A DNA stretch of 37,344 nt from an uncultured Prevotellaceae bacterium (lineage in GTDB: Bacteria > Bacteroidota > Bacteroidia > Bacteroidales > Bacteroidaceae): positions 1 to 37,344 of the forward strand of contig CACYKE010000030.1 in assembly GCA_902774925.1 (NCBI GenBank), given 5' to 3'. The notes under the pieces were generated by a model. That model did no database searches. It was not told where the DNA came from and saw only the letters and a program-made list of their open reading frames with translations. Positions 7,650-16,353 of the stretch are shown in pieces. A program made the position numbers and the translations under genes. Each line of letters opens with the position of its first letter. Position 1 is the first letter of the stretch.

Positions 7650-8588
7650 ATGTGTATGATGAACGACAATAATATAGAGAAGACGCAACGAACAGTTCGC
7701 CCTCAAACGCTACAAAGGGAAATGGAACTTCCACAGGAAGACCAACCCATGCAAATGCAACAGCAGCAGCAACAAGCTGCAGGTAAAGCGTGCCCCTATT
7801 GCGGAGCTATCAACGATCCTGAGGCCATGTTCTGTGCCCAGTGTGGTCAGCCGATTAACAAGATGGCCTGTCCGCATTGTGGCGCCGAAATGGATCCTGA
7901 CGCAGATTTCTGCGAAGTGTGCCATCATTATATACGCAAGGATATTTGTTCCTACTGCGGAGCTCGGTTGTCAGGCAATGAAGCCTATTGTCCTGAATGC
8001 GGCAGTCCGCGAGGAGGCATCGTTTGCCCGACGTGTCATTCGCTGAATGATTTTGCATTTTGCAAGAAGTGTGGAACAGCCCTGACGGAGGAAGCCCGTA
8101 TGTTGGTGAAGGAGTTGCAGCACAATCCTGACTATCAGGAACTGGTAGAGATTGTGCAGGACTTTTCGAAGTTGGAGAACGCTTTGCCTTACAATTCCGA
8201 ACGTGACATTTTGCGTGAGCAGGCCAACAATAAGTTGCGTGAGCGTGTGTTGACGCTGTTGGCTAAAGACGAGGGTGTGGAGAATCCCATCATTCCAAAG
8301 CCTGAGACCAAACGTATGACCAAGGAAGAGTTGGAAGAACAGAAAGCTGTGAAAATCAAGATGTTGTCGGCCATTCTCGACAAGCTGGCAGTTCCTGCAG
8401 GTCCCTCGCCAGCAAAAGCCCGCAATTATGCGATGGCCAGTAAGCCTGTCGGTGTGCGACTGGCATGGGTGTGCAACTACAAGCATGCTATGCACAGCAG
8501 TCCCTGTGGTTGTGCGAAGCCCCAAATGGGTGGCAAATGGGTTGTTTTAGGTAAGAATTCTAACGCTGAAATAAAAGACGACAAATAA
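7650..8588 (+). CDS. Protein with four tandem double-Cys zinc ribbons
   Basis: The family is not named, but the architecture is clear. After a polar N-terminus with a Gln run (residues 36-42) come eight CxxC knuckles at Cys 48/51, 62/65, 74/77, 88/91, 100/103, 114/117, 126/129 and 138/141. They form four rubredoxin-like zinc ribbons repeating every 26 residues. A helical, charged region (150-245) follows, then a C-terminal tail with further Cys and His (VCNYKHAMHSSPCGCAKP). The N-terminus holds KTQRTVRPQT, resembling a segment of the kinase N-terminus. There is no signal or membrane segment. It is first in the operon, 3 bp before the kinase, so it is probably an adaptor or substrate. ATGs at 7656 or 7659 are possible alternative starts. 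Confidence 0.88.
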   Translation: MCMMNDNNIEKTQRTVRPQTLQREMELPQEDQPMQMQQQQQQAAGKACPYCGAINDPEAMFCAQCGQPINKMACPHCGAEMDPDADFCEVCHHYIRKDICSYCGARLSGNEAYCPECGSPRGGIVCPTCHSLNDFAFCKKCGTALTEEARMLVKELQHNPDYQELVEIVQDFSKLENALPYNSERDILREQANNKLRERVLTLLAKDEGVENPIIPKPETKRMTKEELEEQKAVKIKMLSAILDKLAVPAGPSPAKARNYAMASKPVGVRLAWVCNYKHAMHSSPCGCAKPQMGGKWVVLGKNSNAEIKDDK

Positions 8589-8591
8589 TAT

Positions 8592-11500
8592 ATGGACGAT
8601 AAGACCTTTAGAGGTGCAGAACCTGTTGCGGATGGCAATACGATGAAGACGATGCGCGTCAGTGGGAGTCAGCCCGCTGCCAGTGGCAATGGAGAGATGA
8701 CCATCCGTCCTGGAGAGGATACGCAAGGCCAAACGGGGGGCGAAGTTGAATTCCTTCTGAAAGGCAGAATGTATCGGAGCATTAAGTGCCTGAGCGACAA
8801 TTCCGGCGAGGCTCAAGTTTTTCTGGTAGAAGGTGAAGAGGGCCAACGCGTGCTGAAAGTGTACTACCCCAACTTTACCATCAAGAAGACGCTGATGCGC
8901 ATCATCCAGAACATCGGTATGGAGATGATAGTCCGGATATACGACTATGGCAAGACGTATGTTGACGGTAAGAATCGCGACTACGAACTGATGGAATATC
9001 TTCGTGGAGGTTCGCTGAATTCATACGATTTGGATGGTGATTTCAACCAGTTCCGTCGCATAGCCCTGCAGGCTGCTGCAGCATTGGCATACTGCCACAA
9101 TTATAATATCATTCACAAGGATATCAAGCCTGGCAACTATTTCTTCCGTGAGGCAGATCACAAGGAAATCGTGCTGGGAGACTTTGGAATCTCCAGTATA
9201 TTGGAAGGTGACGAGAAGGTGCACCGTACGACACAGGCTCGTACACCGGTGTATGCTGCCCCAGAAATGTACAATGATGTAATTGACGGTGAGGTAGAGA
9301 TTACCCCTGCTGCCGACTTCTATTCGCTGGGTATCACGCTGATGACGCTCTGGCTGGGTGAAAATCCGCTGAGTCAGAACGAGCGTGTGATGATGCGTAA
9401 GAAGAATGAAGGTCGTCTGCCTCGAATCAACGAACTGCCTGATCGTGTGAAGATGATTGTTCAGGGACTGACGTCTGTTAATCCGCAGACACGTTGGGGC
9501 TATGATGAAGTGGAGCGCTGGTTCTTGGGCGAGGACGTGAAAATCGATATGTCTTCACCCATTCTGAAGTATCGTAGTTTCATTGTAGATCCAGAGAAGA
9601 ACCTCGTAGCAGACAATGTTCACGAATTGATTCCCCTGTTGCTTGATAACGAGCGACTGGCCATTAATTATCTGTATAATGGTCGTATCGCTGGTTGGTT
9701 GGAACAGTGCGGTAATGTGAAACTCAGTTCTGCTGTCAAGGATATCGTAGTTAACCGCTATCCTGTCGACCAGCATGCAGGACTGATGGCTGCTGTTTAC
9801 GTGATGGAACCGTCCTATCCTTACAAGGACTTGCGAGGCAATCTTTGTGACGATGTGCATAGTGCTGCTATTTCGGTATTGAGCTATCAAGAAGAATATA
9901 AAATAGCTTTGGCTAATCCAAATGATACGCTGTACCTTTATCTAGAGTCGCATTCAAAGGCTGATGTCAATCGCTTGCGCAGCTATTTCGCAGAGGACAG
10001 TAAACTGGACGCACGCATAGCTATCTTGAGATTTGTTTATGAGATAGATGCAGACATTCCTTTCCTTGTCAATCGTCCGTCTTCCAATTTGGCAGATATT
10101 GTTCACACCTTTGGCTATGAGGATTGTTCCGATGATGAGTGGACCAGTTTGAGCGATGGCCGTTTGCTTTCGTGGATGTATTGTCATGAAGATCATATGG
10201 CCTGTGAGGCTCTGCGTATCATGACGGCAGGAAAGACGCCGAGCCGTTCGCTGGGTTACAAGGTACTGTACAATATTGACAAAGAAGCCGCTTATGATTT
10301 ACGTGATGCCGATTCGCCCTATAAAGTTGGTGAGGTTATACGCGAACAACTAAAAGAATGGCAGGACCTGTCGGACGAAGAGTATGCTAAGAAAGCTGTA
10401 GATTTTACCGATCCCGATGGACGCTTCATCTATTTCGCCCAGTTGCATGGCTGGTTTGAGCAAATCAGTCAGGCTCGCGCTTGCTTCGATATGAAGAGTG
10501 AAGAGAACCGAACCCGTCTGGGAGCTTATGACGTTCGTACGGCAGTATATCGTTTCTGCCGAATCCTTGGTGTGACACCTACTTATCTCTTAGAGGACGG
10601 AACAGAACTCACCTCGGCTCTTACGATGGACAAACTGATGTATCGTCCACAATTGCTTTCTGCCATGAAGCGAGGCTCTTTGAGTCAGTGGATGGCAGTG
10701 TTCTATCATGAAGACCCATTCCAGGATTTCAGCGAGACTTACAGCTACGAGCGAAAGTTGGAAGAATGGATCTATGCCTTGGGAGAGATAGACCAGAATC
10801 AGTATTATTTCAAGCGTTACGGCAATGCCAAAGAGGAAACAGCCCAGAAATATCAGGAAGTTCGTCAGGGCTTCAGCAAGGCAAAGTCGAAGGAGAGACG
10901 CTGGCGTTACATATTCTATGGATTGTGTGCTGCATGGGTGTTACTGTTGCTCATCTGTGGCATTACTGAGTCAGGACGTCAGTATATTTTCCAACACTCG
11001 ATGATGACTATCGGCCTGCCCGTGGGAGGTATGACGGCTATCATTGTCGGTCTGCGAGCATACTTCAGAGGCTATGGCTTTGTGATGTCGTGCTTGTGGG
11101 GATTGTTGGGTATGATATCATCTTATATTCCGATTCTCATTCTCAGGACGGTTGATGCTTCGGCACCTTCTTTGTTCATTCCTGCGATTATTATTATTAC
11201 CTTATTATATATGGCAGTATGTCACCTCACGGATTACCGTAGCGACTCAAAGGGTGACAACCAGTTGATTAACGAGGTGATGGAAGACGACATCAAGTCG
11301 ACACTCATCGAGCCGTTGTTCTATACGTTCAAACAGAAGACGTTTAAGTTCAAGGGTTCGAAATTCGGTTTGCTTGATGACGTCACCAATCAGGTGCGTT
11401 CTCTCAGCGGTGAATCAGTACTACACTATATTCTGTGGAGTATCATGGTTGCCATATTGCTGATGGAAATGATAGTATTCAGTCCTAAACTCATGAATCG

Positions 11501-11648
11501 TTCTAATCCCGATGCAGAAAACATACGTGTGAATCCTGCTGAGGTCGTCGAAAAGATACAAGAAGATGTGGAACAAAAAGACGCTGAGCCGGAAGAGGCA
11601 GAAAAAGATGCTGCTGGCGAAGAGGACGTTAAAAAGGGTGTAGAATAA
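8592..11648 (+). CDS. Membrane-anchored Hanks-type Ser/Thr protein kinase (1018 aa)
   Basis: It phosphorylates proteins on Ser/Thr. The kinase domain spans about residues 57-320: ATP-binding K89 (RVLKVY), catalytic loop HKDIKPGN (H175, D177, N182), metal-binding D197-F-G in LGDFGIS, activation segment ending TPVYAAPE, and the DFYSLGITLMTLW helix. The first 50 residues are disordered and rich in Thr/Ser (TMKTMRV, MTIRPGEDTQ), plausible autophosphorylation and FHA-docking sites. A long helical region of unknown function (330-770) follows, then about four membrane helices (773-867), another at about 944-965, and an acidic Glu/Ala/Lys tail. It is translated 3 bp after the zinc-ribbon gene and 14 bp before the AAA+ gene. 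Context (FHA, PP2C, AAA+) suggests it is the input kinase of a reversible signalling module. Confidence 0.92.
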   Translation: MDDKTFRGAEPVADGNTMKTMRVSGSQPAASGNGEMTIRPGEDTQGQTGGEVEFLLKGRMYRSIKCLSDNSGEAQVFLVEGEEGQRVLKVYYPNFTIKKTLMRIIQNIGMEMIVRIYDYGKTYVDGKNRDYELMEYLRGGSLNSYDLDGDFNQFRRIALQAAAALAYCHNYNIIHKDIKPGNYFFREADHKEIVLGDFGISSILEGDEKVHRTTQARTPVYAAPEMYNDVIDGEVEITPAADFYSLGITLMTLWLGENPLSQNERVMMRKKNEGRLPRINELPDRVKMIVQGLTSVNPQTRWGYDEVERWFLGEDVKIDMSSPILKYRSFIVDPEKNLVADNVHELIPLLLDNERLAINYLYNGRIAGWLEQCGNVKLSSAVKDIVVNRYPVDQHAGLMAAVYVMEPSYPYKDLRGNLCDDVHSAAISVLSYQEEYKIALANPNDTLYLYLESHSKADVNRLRSYFAEDSKLDARIAILRFVYEIDADIPFLVNRPSSNLADIVHTFGYEDCSDDEWTSLSDGRLLSWMYCHEDHMACEALRIMTAGKTPSRSLGYKVLYNIDKEAAYDLRDADSPYKVGEVIREQLKEWQDLSDEEYAKKAVDFTDPDGRFIYFAQLHGWFEQISQARACFDMKSEENRTRLGAYDVRTAVYRFCRILGVTPTYLLEDGTELTSALTMDKLMYRPQLLSAMKRGSLSQWMAVFYHEDPFQDFSETYSYERKLEEWIYALGEIDQNQYYFKRYGNAKEETAQKYQEVRQGFSKAKSKERRWRYIFYGLCAAWVLLLLICGITESGRQYIFQHSMMTIGLPVGGMTAIIVGLRAYFRGYGFVMSCLWGLLGMISSYIPILILRTVDASAPSLFIPAIIIITLLYMAVCHLTDYRSDSKGDNQLINEVMEDDIKSTLIEPLFYTFKQKTFKFKGSKFGLLDDVTNQVRSLSGESVLHYILWSIMVAILLMEMIVFSPKLMNRSNPDAENIRVNPAEVVEKIQEDVEQKDAEPEEAEKDAAGEEDVKKGVE

Positions 11649-11662
11649 AGATATTAAGAAAT

Positions 11663-14600
11663 ATGATATGTGAGCATTGTCATAAAGAGAACCGCTCAAT
11701 AGCCAAGTTCTGCCGGTGGTGTGGTAAACCGCTCGTTTCGCAAAACGTGCTTGACCGCATGGTAGGACTTAGCGATGTGAAACAACAGCTGAAGACGGTT
11801 GTTGATACCTATACTTACCTGCATTCGCGTAAGGACATCATGAATGTCCGTTTGAGCGTCAATGCAATTATAATAGGTGAAACCGGAACGGGTAAGACAG
11901 CATTGGCCGAAGTGATTCGCGACTACTTCTACCAGCATAAGATTATCGAGAAACCTAAGTTGACGATGGTTGATGCGGTAGACTATCAGCGTTTCGTCGA
12001 CAAGTGGGACGATAATGTGAAGAAAGCCAAGGATGGCATCCTGTTCTTCGACAATGTGCAGAAGCTGTTGCCGGACCGCTATTCCAATCAGGTGAATCCG
12101 CTTGACAAATTGTTTGTCGAGATGGATAAATGGGACGAGAATCCCATTGTCATGATTGCCGGATTACCTAAGGGTCTTGATGACTTCCTGACGGCAAACC
12201 CTGCTGCGCAGAACCGTTTCAAGTACACATTCCGTCTGCCGACCCCGGGCTATCAGGAATTATGCGACATCTGTAAGATGGAACTGCGTACCAAATACGG
12301 TATTGCAGCCTATACGCCGGAAGCCGAACATAAGCTGACGCGTTTCTTCCAGTATCAGGTGAAGATCAAGGACGAGACTTTCGGATATGCCCATGTTGCC
12401 GTCAAGACTGCTGAGGATATCTTTACCTCATTTATCAGTCGTGGCGCAGAGGCCGTCATGGTGGAAGAACAGGACATTCGCGGCTATGTTCCCGAGGAGC
12501 GCTCGTTGGAGGATATCCTCAGCGACCTCGACCGCTACATCGGTATGGACGAGGTGAAGAAAGCCGTTCGCGAGATTGCCTTCACCGTTCATAATAGTGT
12601 ACAGCGTGCTCAGCGAGGACTGGGCGAACAGGAAAAGTCAGGCATTCATATTGTGCTGACAGGTAATCCTGGTACAGGTAAGACAACCATTGCCCGTAAG
12701 TTGGGTGAGATATTGGAATCCATCGGTTATCTGGATAGTGGCCACGTTGTCGAGGTCGACCGCTCGAAGATGGTCAGCCCCTATCAGGGTGAGACGCCAA
12801 AGGTTGTTGACCGTTTGTGCGACAAGGCGATGGGTGGAATTCTCTTCGTCGATGAGGCCTATACACTGGCGCCTTTGAGTCAGAGTGGCGATAAAGACCA
12901 GCAAGGTACGCAGGCTTTGGAACAGTTGATGAAACGTATGGAGGACGACCGTGGTAAGTTTGTGGTCATTGCTGCCGGCTATCGTCAGGAGATGGACAAT
13001 CTGTTCCGTATCAATCCTGGCGTTCGTAGCCGTTTCAGCTATTTCCTCAATATTGACGACTACACGCCCGATCAGTTGTTCCAGATTATGAGTGTCTTTG
13101 CCAAGGAGAAGAAATACGTGTTTACGGATGAGGCCAAGGAACTGACGCTCAAGATGATAACCGAGCTCTACAACTCGCGCGACAAGGACTTTGCCAATGG
13201 TCGTACGATGCGTCAGCTCTTCGACAAGATTGTTGCCAAGCAGGCTGAACGTCTGCAGAAGGTTGACATTTCGACCCTTACCAATGAGCAGATGATGACC
13301 ATCGACGTGCCCGATATTCCTTACGAGGCTCCGAAGACCGTCGATTACAAGGAGTGTCTGTCGAAACTCAACGGAATGGTTGGTTTGGCTGCCGTCAAGA
13401 AGGAGATATCCAATCTGGCAGCATTCCTCAACCTGCAAATTCGTCGTGGCGAAACCAATACCTTCCAAGGCAAACACTACGTCTTCACGGGTAATCCCGG
13501 TACAGGTAAAACCACTGTTGCGCGTATCATGGCAGACGTGTTCCGCACGTTGGGTATCTTGTCTCGTGGTCAGCTGATAGAGGCCGACCGCGCTAAGCTT
13601 GTGGCAGGTTATTCGGGTCAGACGGCTATCAAGACCAACCAGTTGATTGATTCAGCGATGGGTGGTGTGTTATTCATCGATGAGGCTTACACGTTGAAGT
13701 CGAGCGATCAGGATTCCTTCGGTTCCGAGGCTATCGACACGCTGCTCAAACGTTTGGAGGATGATCGTGGTAAGTTCATCTGTATCGTTGCAGGTTATAC
13801 CGACCAGATGCACGATTTCATTGACACAAATCCGGGACTGAAGAGCCGCTTCACGCAGACCATTCATTTCGACGACTATACGCCTGACGAACTGACTGAA
13901 ATCTTCATCAATCTGGCGAAGGGTAAGAACTTCACCATCGATGAAGAGACACAGGCAGCCATCCATCGTCAGTTCGAACAGCTCTACCTGCGTCGCGACA
14001 AGAACTTCGGCAATGCCCGTGAAGCTCGTCGCATGTTCGACCAGGCTGTCGAGAAGCAGAGCCAGCGCCTCGTTGGCATGATGGGCAATCCCGACTTCAA
14101 GGACGACGATATGTATCGCATTACTACTGCCGATCTTGAAGTTGCTCAGGCCGAGAAGTCTCGTCCGCTCGACGAAGTTCTCAACGAGCTCGACGAATTC
14201 ATCGGCATGCGTTCTGTCAAGAACATGATCCGCCGTCTGGCCGTTCAGAGCATGTTCATGAAGCAGCGTGCCGCAATGGGTGCCGGTAAGGTGCAGCAGA
14301 TGTCTATGAACTTCATCCTGACAGGTAACCCCGGTACTGGTAAGACGTCAATTGCACGCAAGATGGGTGAAGTACTCCAGTCTATGGAAATTCTGCCCAC
14401 CAGTCGTGTCATTGAGGCCAGCCGTGCTACCCTTGTCGGTAAATATATGGGTGAGACCCCGAAGATTGTCAATAATATGTGCGACAAGGCGATGGGTGGT
14501 ATTCTGTTCATCGACGAAGCCTACACGTTGTCTTCGGAGAACGACCAGTATGGTAAGGAAGCCATCGACACACTGATGAAGCGCATGGAGGACGACCGCG

Positions 14601-14980
14601 GTAAGTTCGTCGTCATTGCTGCAGGTTACAAGGACGAGATGGAAACCTTCCTGGCTGTTAACCCGGGTCTCGCAAGCCGTTTCAGCCATAAGATGCATAT
14701 CGACGACTATAACGAAGACGAGCTGTTGGCAATCTTCAAGAAGATGGCTTCCAAGGACAACTACAAGCTGTCGCCTGAGGCTGAGTTCAAGCTCATGGAT
14801 CTCATCTGTCGTAAGGTCATCAGCAAGAGCACTTCCTTCGGCAATGCCCGTGAAATGCGAAACATGCTCGATGCCACCATCCAGCAGCTCTCTATGCGTG
14901 TCAGTGCGATGAGTCAGTCGGAGATAACGCAGGAGACCTATCAATTGATTATGCCAGAAGATATTAAAGAAGAGATATGA
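11663..14980 (+). CDS. Four-module CbxX/CfqX-type AAA+ ATPase with N-terminal zinc ribbon (1105 aa)
   Basis: It begins with a zinc ribbon (C3, C6, C17, C20), followed by four AAA+ modules. Walker A motifs are GETGTGKT (72-79) and GNPGTGKT (334-341, 610-617, 888-895). Modules 2-4 have the Walker B/DEAYTL motif of the CbxX/CfqX family (RuBisCO activase CbbX, SpoVK, EccA of ESX secretion) and intact DDRGKFV and pore-region sequences. Module 1 is divergent: its Walker B ends FFDN instead of DE, so it may bind but not hydrolyse ATP. Proteins of this family remodel partner complexes. The last codons overlap the FHA gene by 4 bp (ATGA), implying translational coupling. The target is unknown; the neighbouring kinase, FHA protein and phosphatase suggest phosphorylation-controlled remodelling. 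Confidence 0.93.
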   Translation: MICEHCHKENRSIAKFCRWCGKPLVSQNVLDRMVGLSDVKQQLKTVVDTYTYLHSRKDIMNVRLSVNAIIIGETGTGKTALAEVIRDYFYQHKIIEKPKLTMVDAVDYQRFVDKWDDNVKKAKDGILFFDNVQKLLPDRYSNQVNPLDKLFVEMDKWDENPIVMIAGLPKGLDDFLTANPAAQNRFKYTFRLPTPGYQELCDICKMELRTKYGIAAYTPEAEHKLTRFFQYQVKIKDETFGYAHVAVKTAEDIFTSFISRGAEAVMVEEQDIRGYVPEERSLEDILSDLDRYIGMDEVKKAVREIAFTVHNSVQRAQRGLGEQEKSGIHIVLTGNPGTGKTTIARKLGEILESIGYLDSGHVVEVDRSKMVSPYQGETPKVVDRLCDKAMGGILFVDEAYTLAPLSQSGDKDQQGTQALEQLMKRMEDDRGKFVVIAAGYRQEMDNLFRINPGVRSRFSYFLNIDDYTPDQLFQIMSVFAKEKKYVFTDEAKELTLKMITELYNSRDKDFANGRTMRQLFDKIVAKQAERLQKVDISTLTNEQMMTIDVPDIPYEAPKTVDYKECLSKLNGMVGLAAVKKEISNLAAFLNLQIRRGETNTFQGKHYVFTGNPGTGKTTVARIMADVFRTLGILSRGQLIEADRAKLVAGYSGQTAIKTNQLIDSAMGGVLFIDEAYTLKSSDQDSFGSEAIDTLLKRLEDDRGKFICIVAGYTDQMHDFIDTNPGLKSRFTQTIHFDDYTPDELTEIFINLAKGKNFTIDEETQAAIHRQFEQLYLRRDKNFGNAREARRMFDQAVEKQSQRLVGMMGNPDFKDDDMYRITTADLEVAQAEKSRPLDEVLNELDEFIGMRSVKNMIRRLAVQSMFMKQRAAMGAGKVQQMSMNFILTGNPGTGKTSIARKMGEVLQSMEILPTSRVIEASRATLVGKYMGETPKIVNNMCDKAMGGILFIDEAYTLSSENDQYGKEAIDTLMKRMEDDRGKFVVIAAGYKDEMETFLAVNPGLASRFSHKMHIDDYNEDELLAIFKKMASKDNYKLSPEAEFKLMDLICRKVISKSTSFGNAREMRNMLDATIQQLSMRVSAMSQSEITQETYQLIMPEDIKEEI

Positions 14981-15558
14981 TTATTTGCCCAAGTTGTAAA
15001 GAAGAGATAGAAGAAGAGTCTCACTACTGTGACCAGTGCGGACAGGAACTTGTCTATTGTACCAGTTGTGGACGTGTCGGAATGGGACGTCGCTGCACCT
15101 ATTGCGGTGGATTGATGGCTGGTGTCGACGAACTGAACGGTCAGCAACAGGCTGCTGCTCCTAATCAGCACGCTGCTGCAGTAACTACCAATGCTTCGCC
15201 GTTGATTACGTCGCGTCGTTCCGAGCCGGTCGGTGCCCAGATGCCTGTACAAAATGGCGTTCCGACTCTGACGTTGTATAATCCCAGTCTCGACATCCGC
15301 ATGGTGGGTGTCAATGGGGCCATCATTGGCCGTCGTCAGGGACCATACCAGCAGCTGTTCGAGGGTAACATGTATGTTTCAGGCGTTCATGCCCAGCTCA
15401 TCTACAAGCCCGACGCAGGATGGTGCATCATTGACAAGCATTCTTCTAATGGTACGAAGTTGAACCAACGCGATCTTCTGCCCGATGTTCCCATGTCTAT
15501 CAAGGCAGGCGATATCGTGACGCTGGCCAATATCAATCTTCAGGTTAGTATCAGCTAA
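14977..15558 (+). CDS. Zinc-ribbon FHA-domain protein (193 aa)
   Basis: FHA domains bind phosphothreonine peptides. The N-terminus carries two CxxC pairs per ribbon (C4/C7/C18/C21, then C28/C31/C40/C43). An Ala/Gln-rich linker (50-90) leads to an FHA domain at about 97-193 with the conserved binding residues: GRR (118-120), SGVH (135-138) and SSNGTKLN (156-163). There is no membrane segment. It overlaps the AAA+ gene by 4 bp and precedes PP2C by 33 bp. It is the natural phospho-reader of the operon, and the zinc ribbons, shared with the AAA+ and first-gene proteins, may mediate assembly. Confidence 0.93.
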   Translation: MIICPSCKEEIEEESHYCDQCGQELVYCTSCGRVGMGRRCTYCGGLMAGVDELNGQQQAAAPNQHAAAVTTNASPLITSRRSEPVGAQMPVQNGVPTLTLYNPSLDIRMVGVNGAIIGRRQGPYQQLFEGNMYVSGVHAQLIYKPDAGWCIIDKHSSNGTKLNQRDLLPDVPMSIKAGDIVTLANINLQVSIS

Positions 15559-15591
15559 AGCGTGAAAGATAGTTTTTAGGAAAATATTGAT

Positions 15592-16347
15592 ATGAGTATC
15601 ATCAAACTGACAGCCGCCAGTAGGATTGGCTGTGTGAGAACAAATAATGAGGACATGATTCTCGCCTACGACAAACTCGTTCGCAGCGATGTTTATGCTA
15701 CGGAGTTCGCATCCGAGAATATGGACCGTTTCGTCATTGCCTTAGCCGACGGGATGGGAGGACACAATGCTGGCGAGGTGGCCAGTTCGGACGTATTGGA
15801 AAACCTGCAGTTCTACATCAACGACCTGCCTCGCGGACTCGCTTCCGGCGAACTGATGGAGAAGTTGGACGAATGGTTACAGTCCGTCAACCAGATTATT
15901 GCCTCAAAGGGTCACGTCAATCCCGAGATGTCTGAGATGGGTACGACGCTCGTGGGTGTTGTCTTCTACAACAACAAATACTATTGGATGAATTGTGGCG
16001 ACAGTCGTCTCTATCGTTTCCGCGACGGCGTGTTGGAACAGATCTCTAACGACCATTCATTGAACAATCAGCGTGGCGAGAAGAAACACTCGAACATCAT
16101 AACCAACTGCATCGGAGCAGGCATTCGTCAGCCCTATCTCGACCTCTTCGAGTTTACCGACGATTTCCTGCCGGGCGACACTTATGTGCTTTGTTCCGAC
16201 GGTCTCAACGATATGATTTCCGACAAGCATATCACCGAACTGTTGCTCGCGGGCGCCAACGCCAACCTGCTCTGTGAGGCAGCTATTGATGCTGGCGGCT
16301 ACGACAATGTCTCGGTGTGTGTCTTTTCAGTCCAACCATTAAGCTAA
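15592..16347 (+). CDS. PP2C-family Ser/Thr protein phosphatase (251 aa)
   Basis: This is a metal-dependent (Mn/Mg) phosphatase that removes phosphate from Ser/Thr, the expected antagonist of the kinase three genes upstream. PP2C motifs appear in order: RTNNED (16-21), ADGMGGHNAGEVAS (metal-binding D53), EMGTTLVGV, NCGDSRLYRFRDG, NDHSLNNQ, CSDGLNDMI and GGYDNVSV. All metal-binding Asp positions are present. Length is that of a single-domain bacterial PP2C with no membrane segment. The stop is 6 bp before metA. Confidence 0.95.
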   Translation: MSIIKLTAASRIGCVRTNNEDMILAYDKLVRSDVYATEFASENMDRFVIALADGMGGHNAGEVASSDVLENLQFYINDLPRGLASGELMEKLDEWLQSVNQIIASKGHVNPEMSEMGTTLVGVVFYNNKYYWMNCGDSRLYRFRDGVLEQISNDHSLNNQRGEKKHSNIITNCIGAGIRQPYLDLFEFTDDFLPGDTYVLCSDGLNDMISDKHITELLLAGANANLLCEAAIDAGGYDNVSVCVFSVQPLS

Positions 16348-16353
16348 GCGTAT

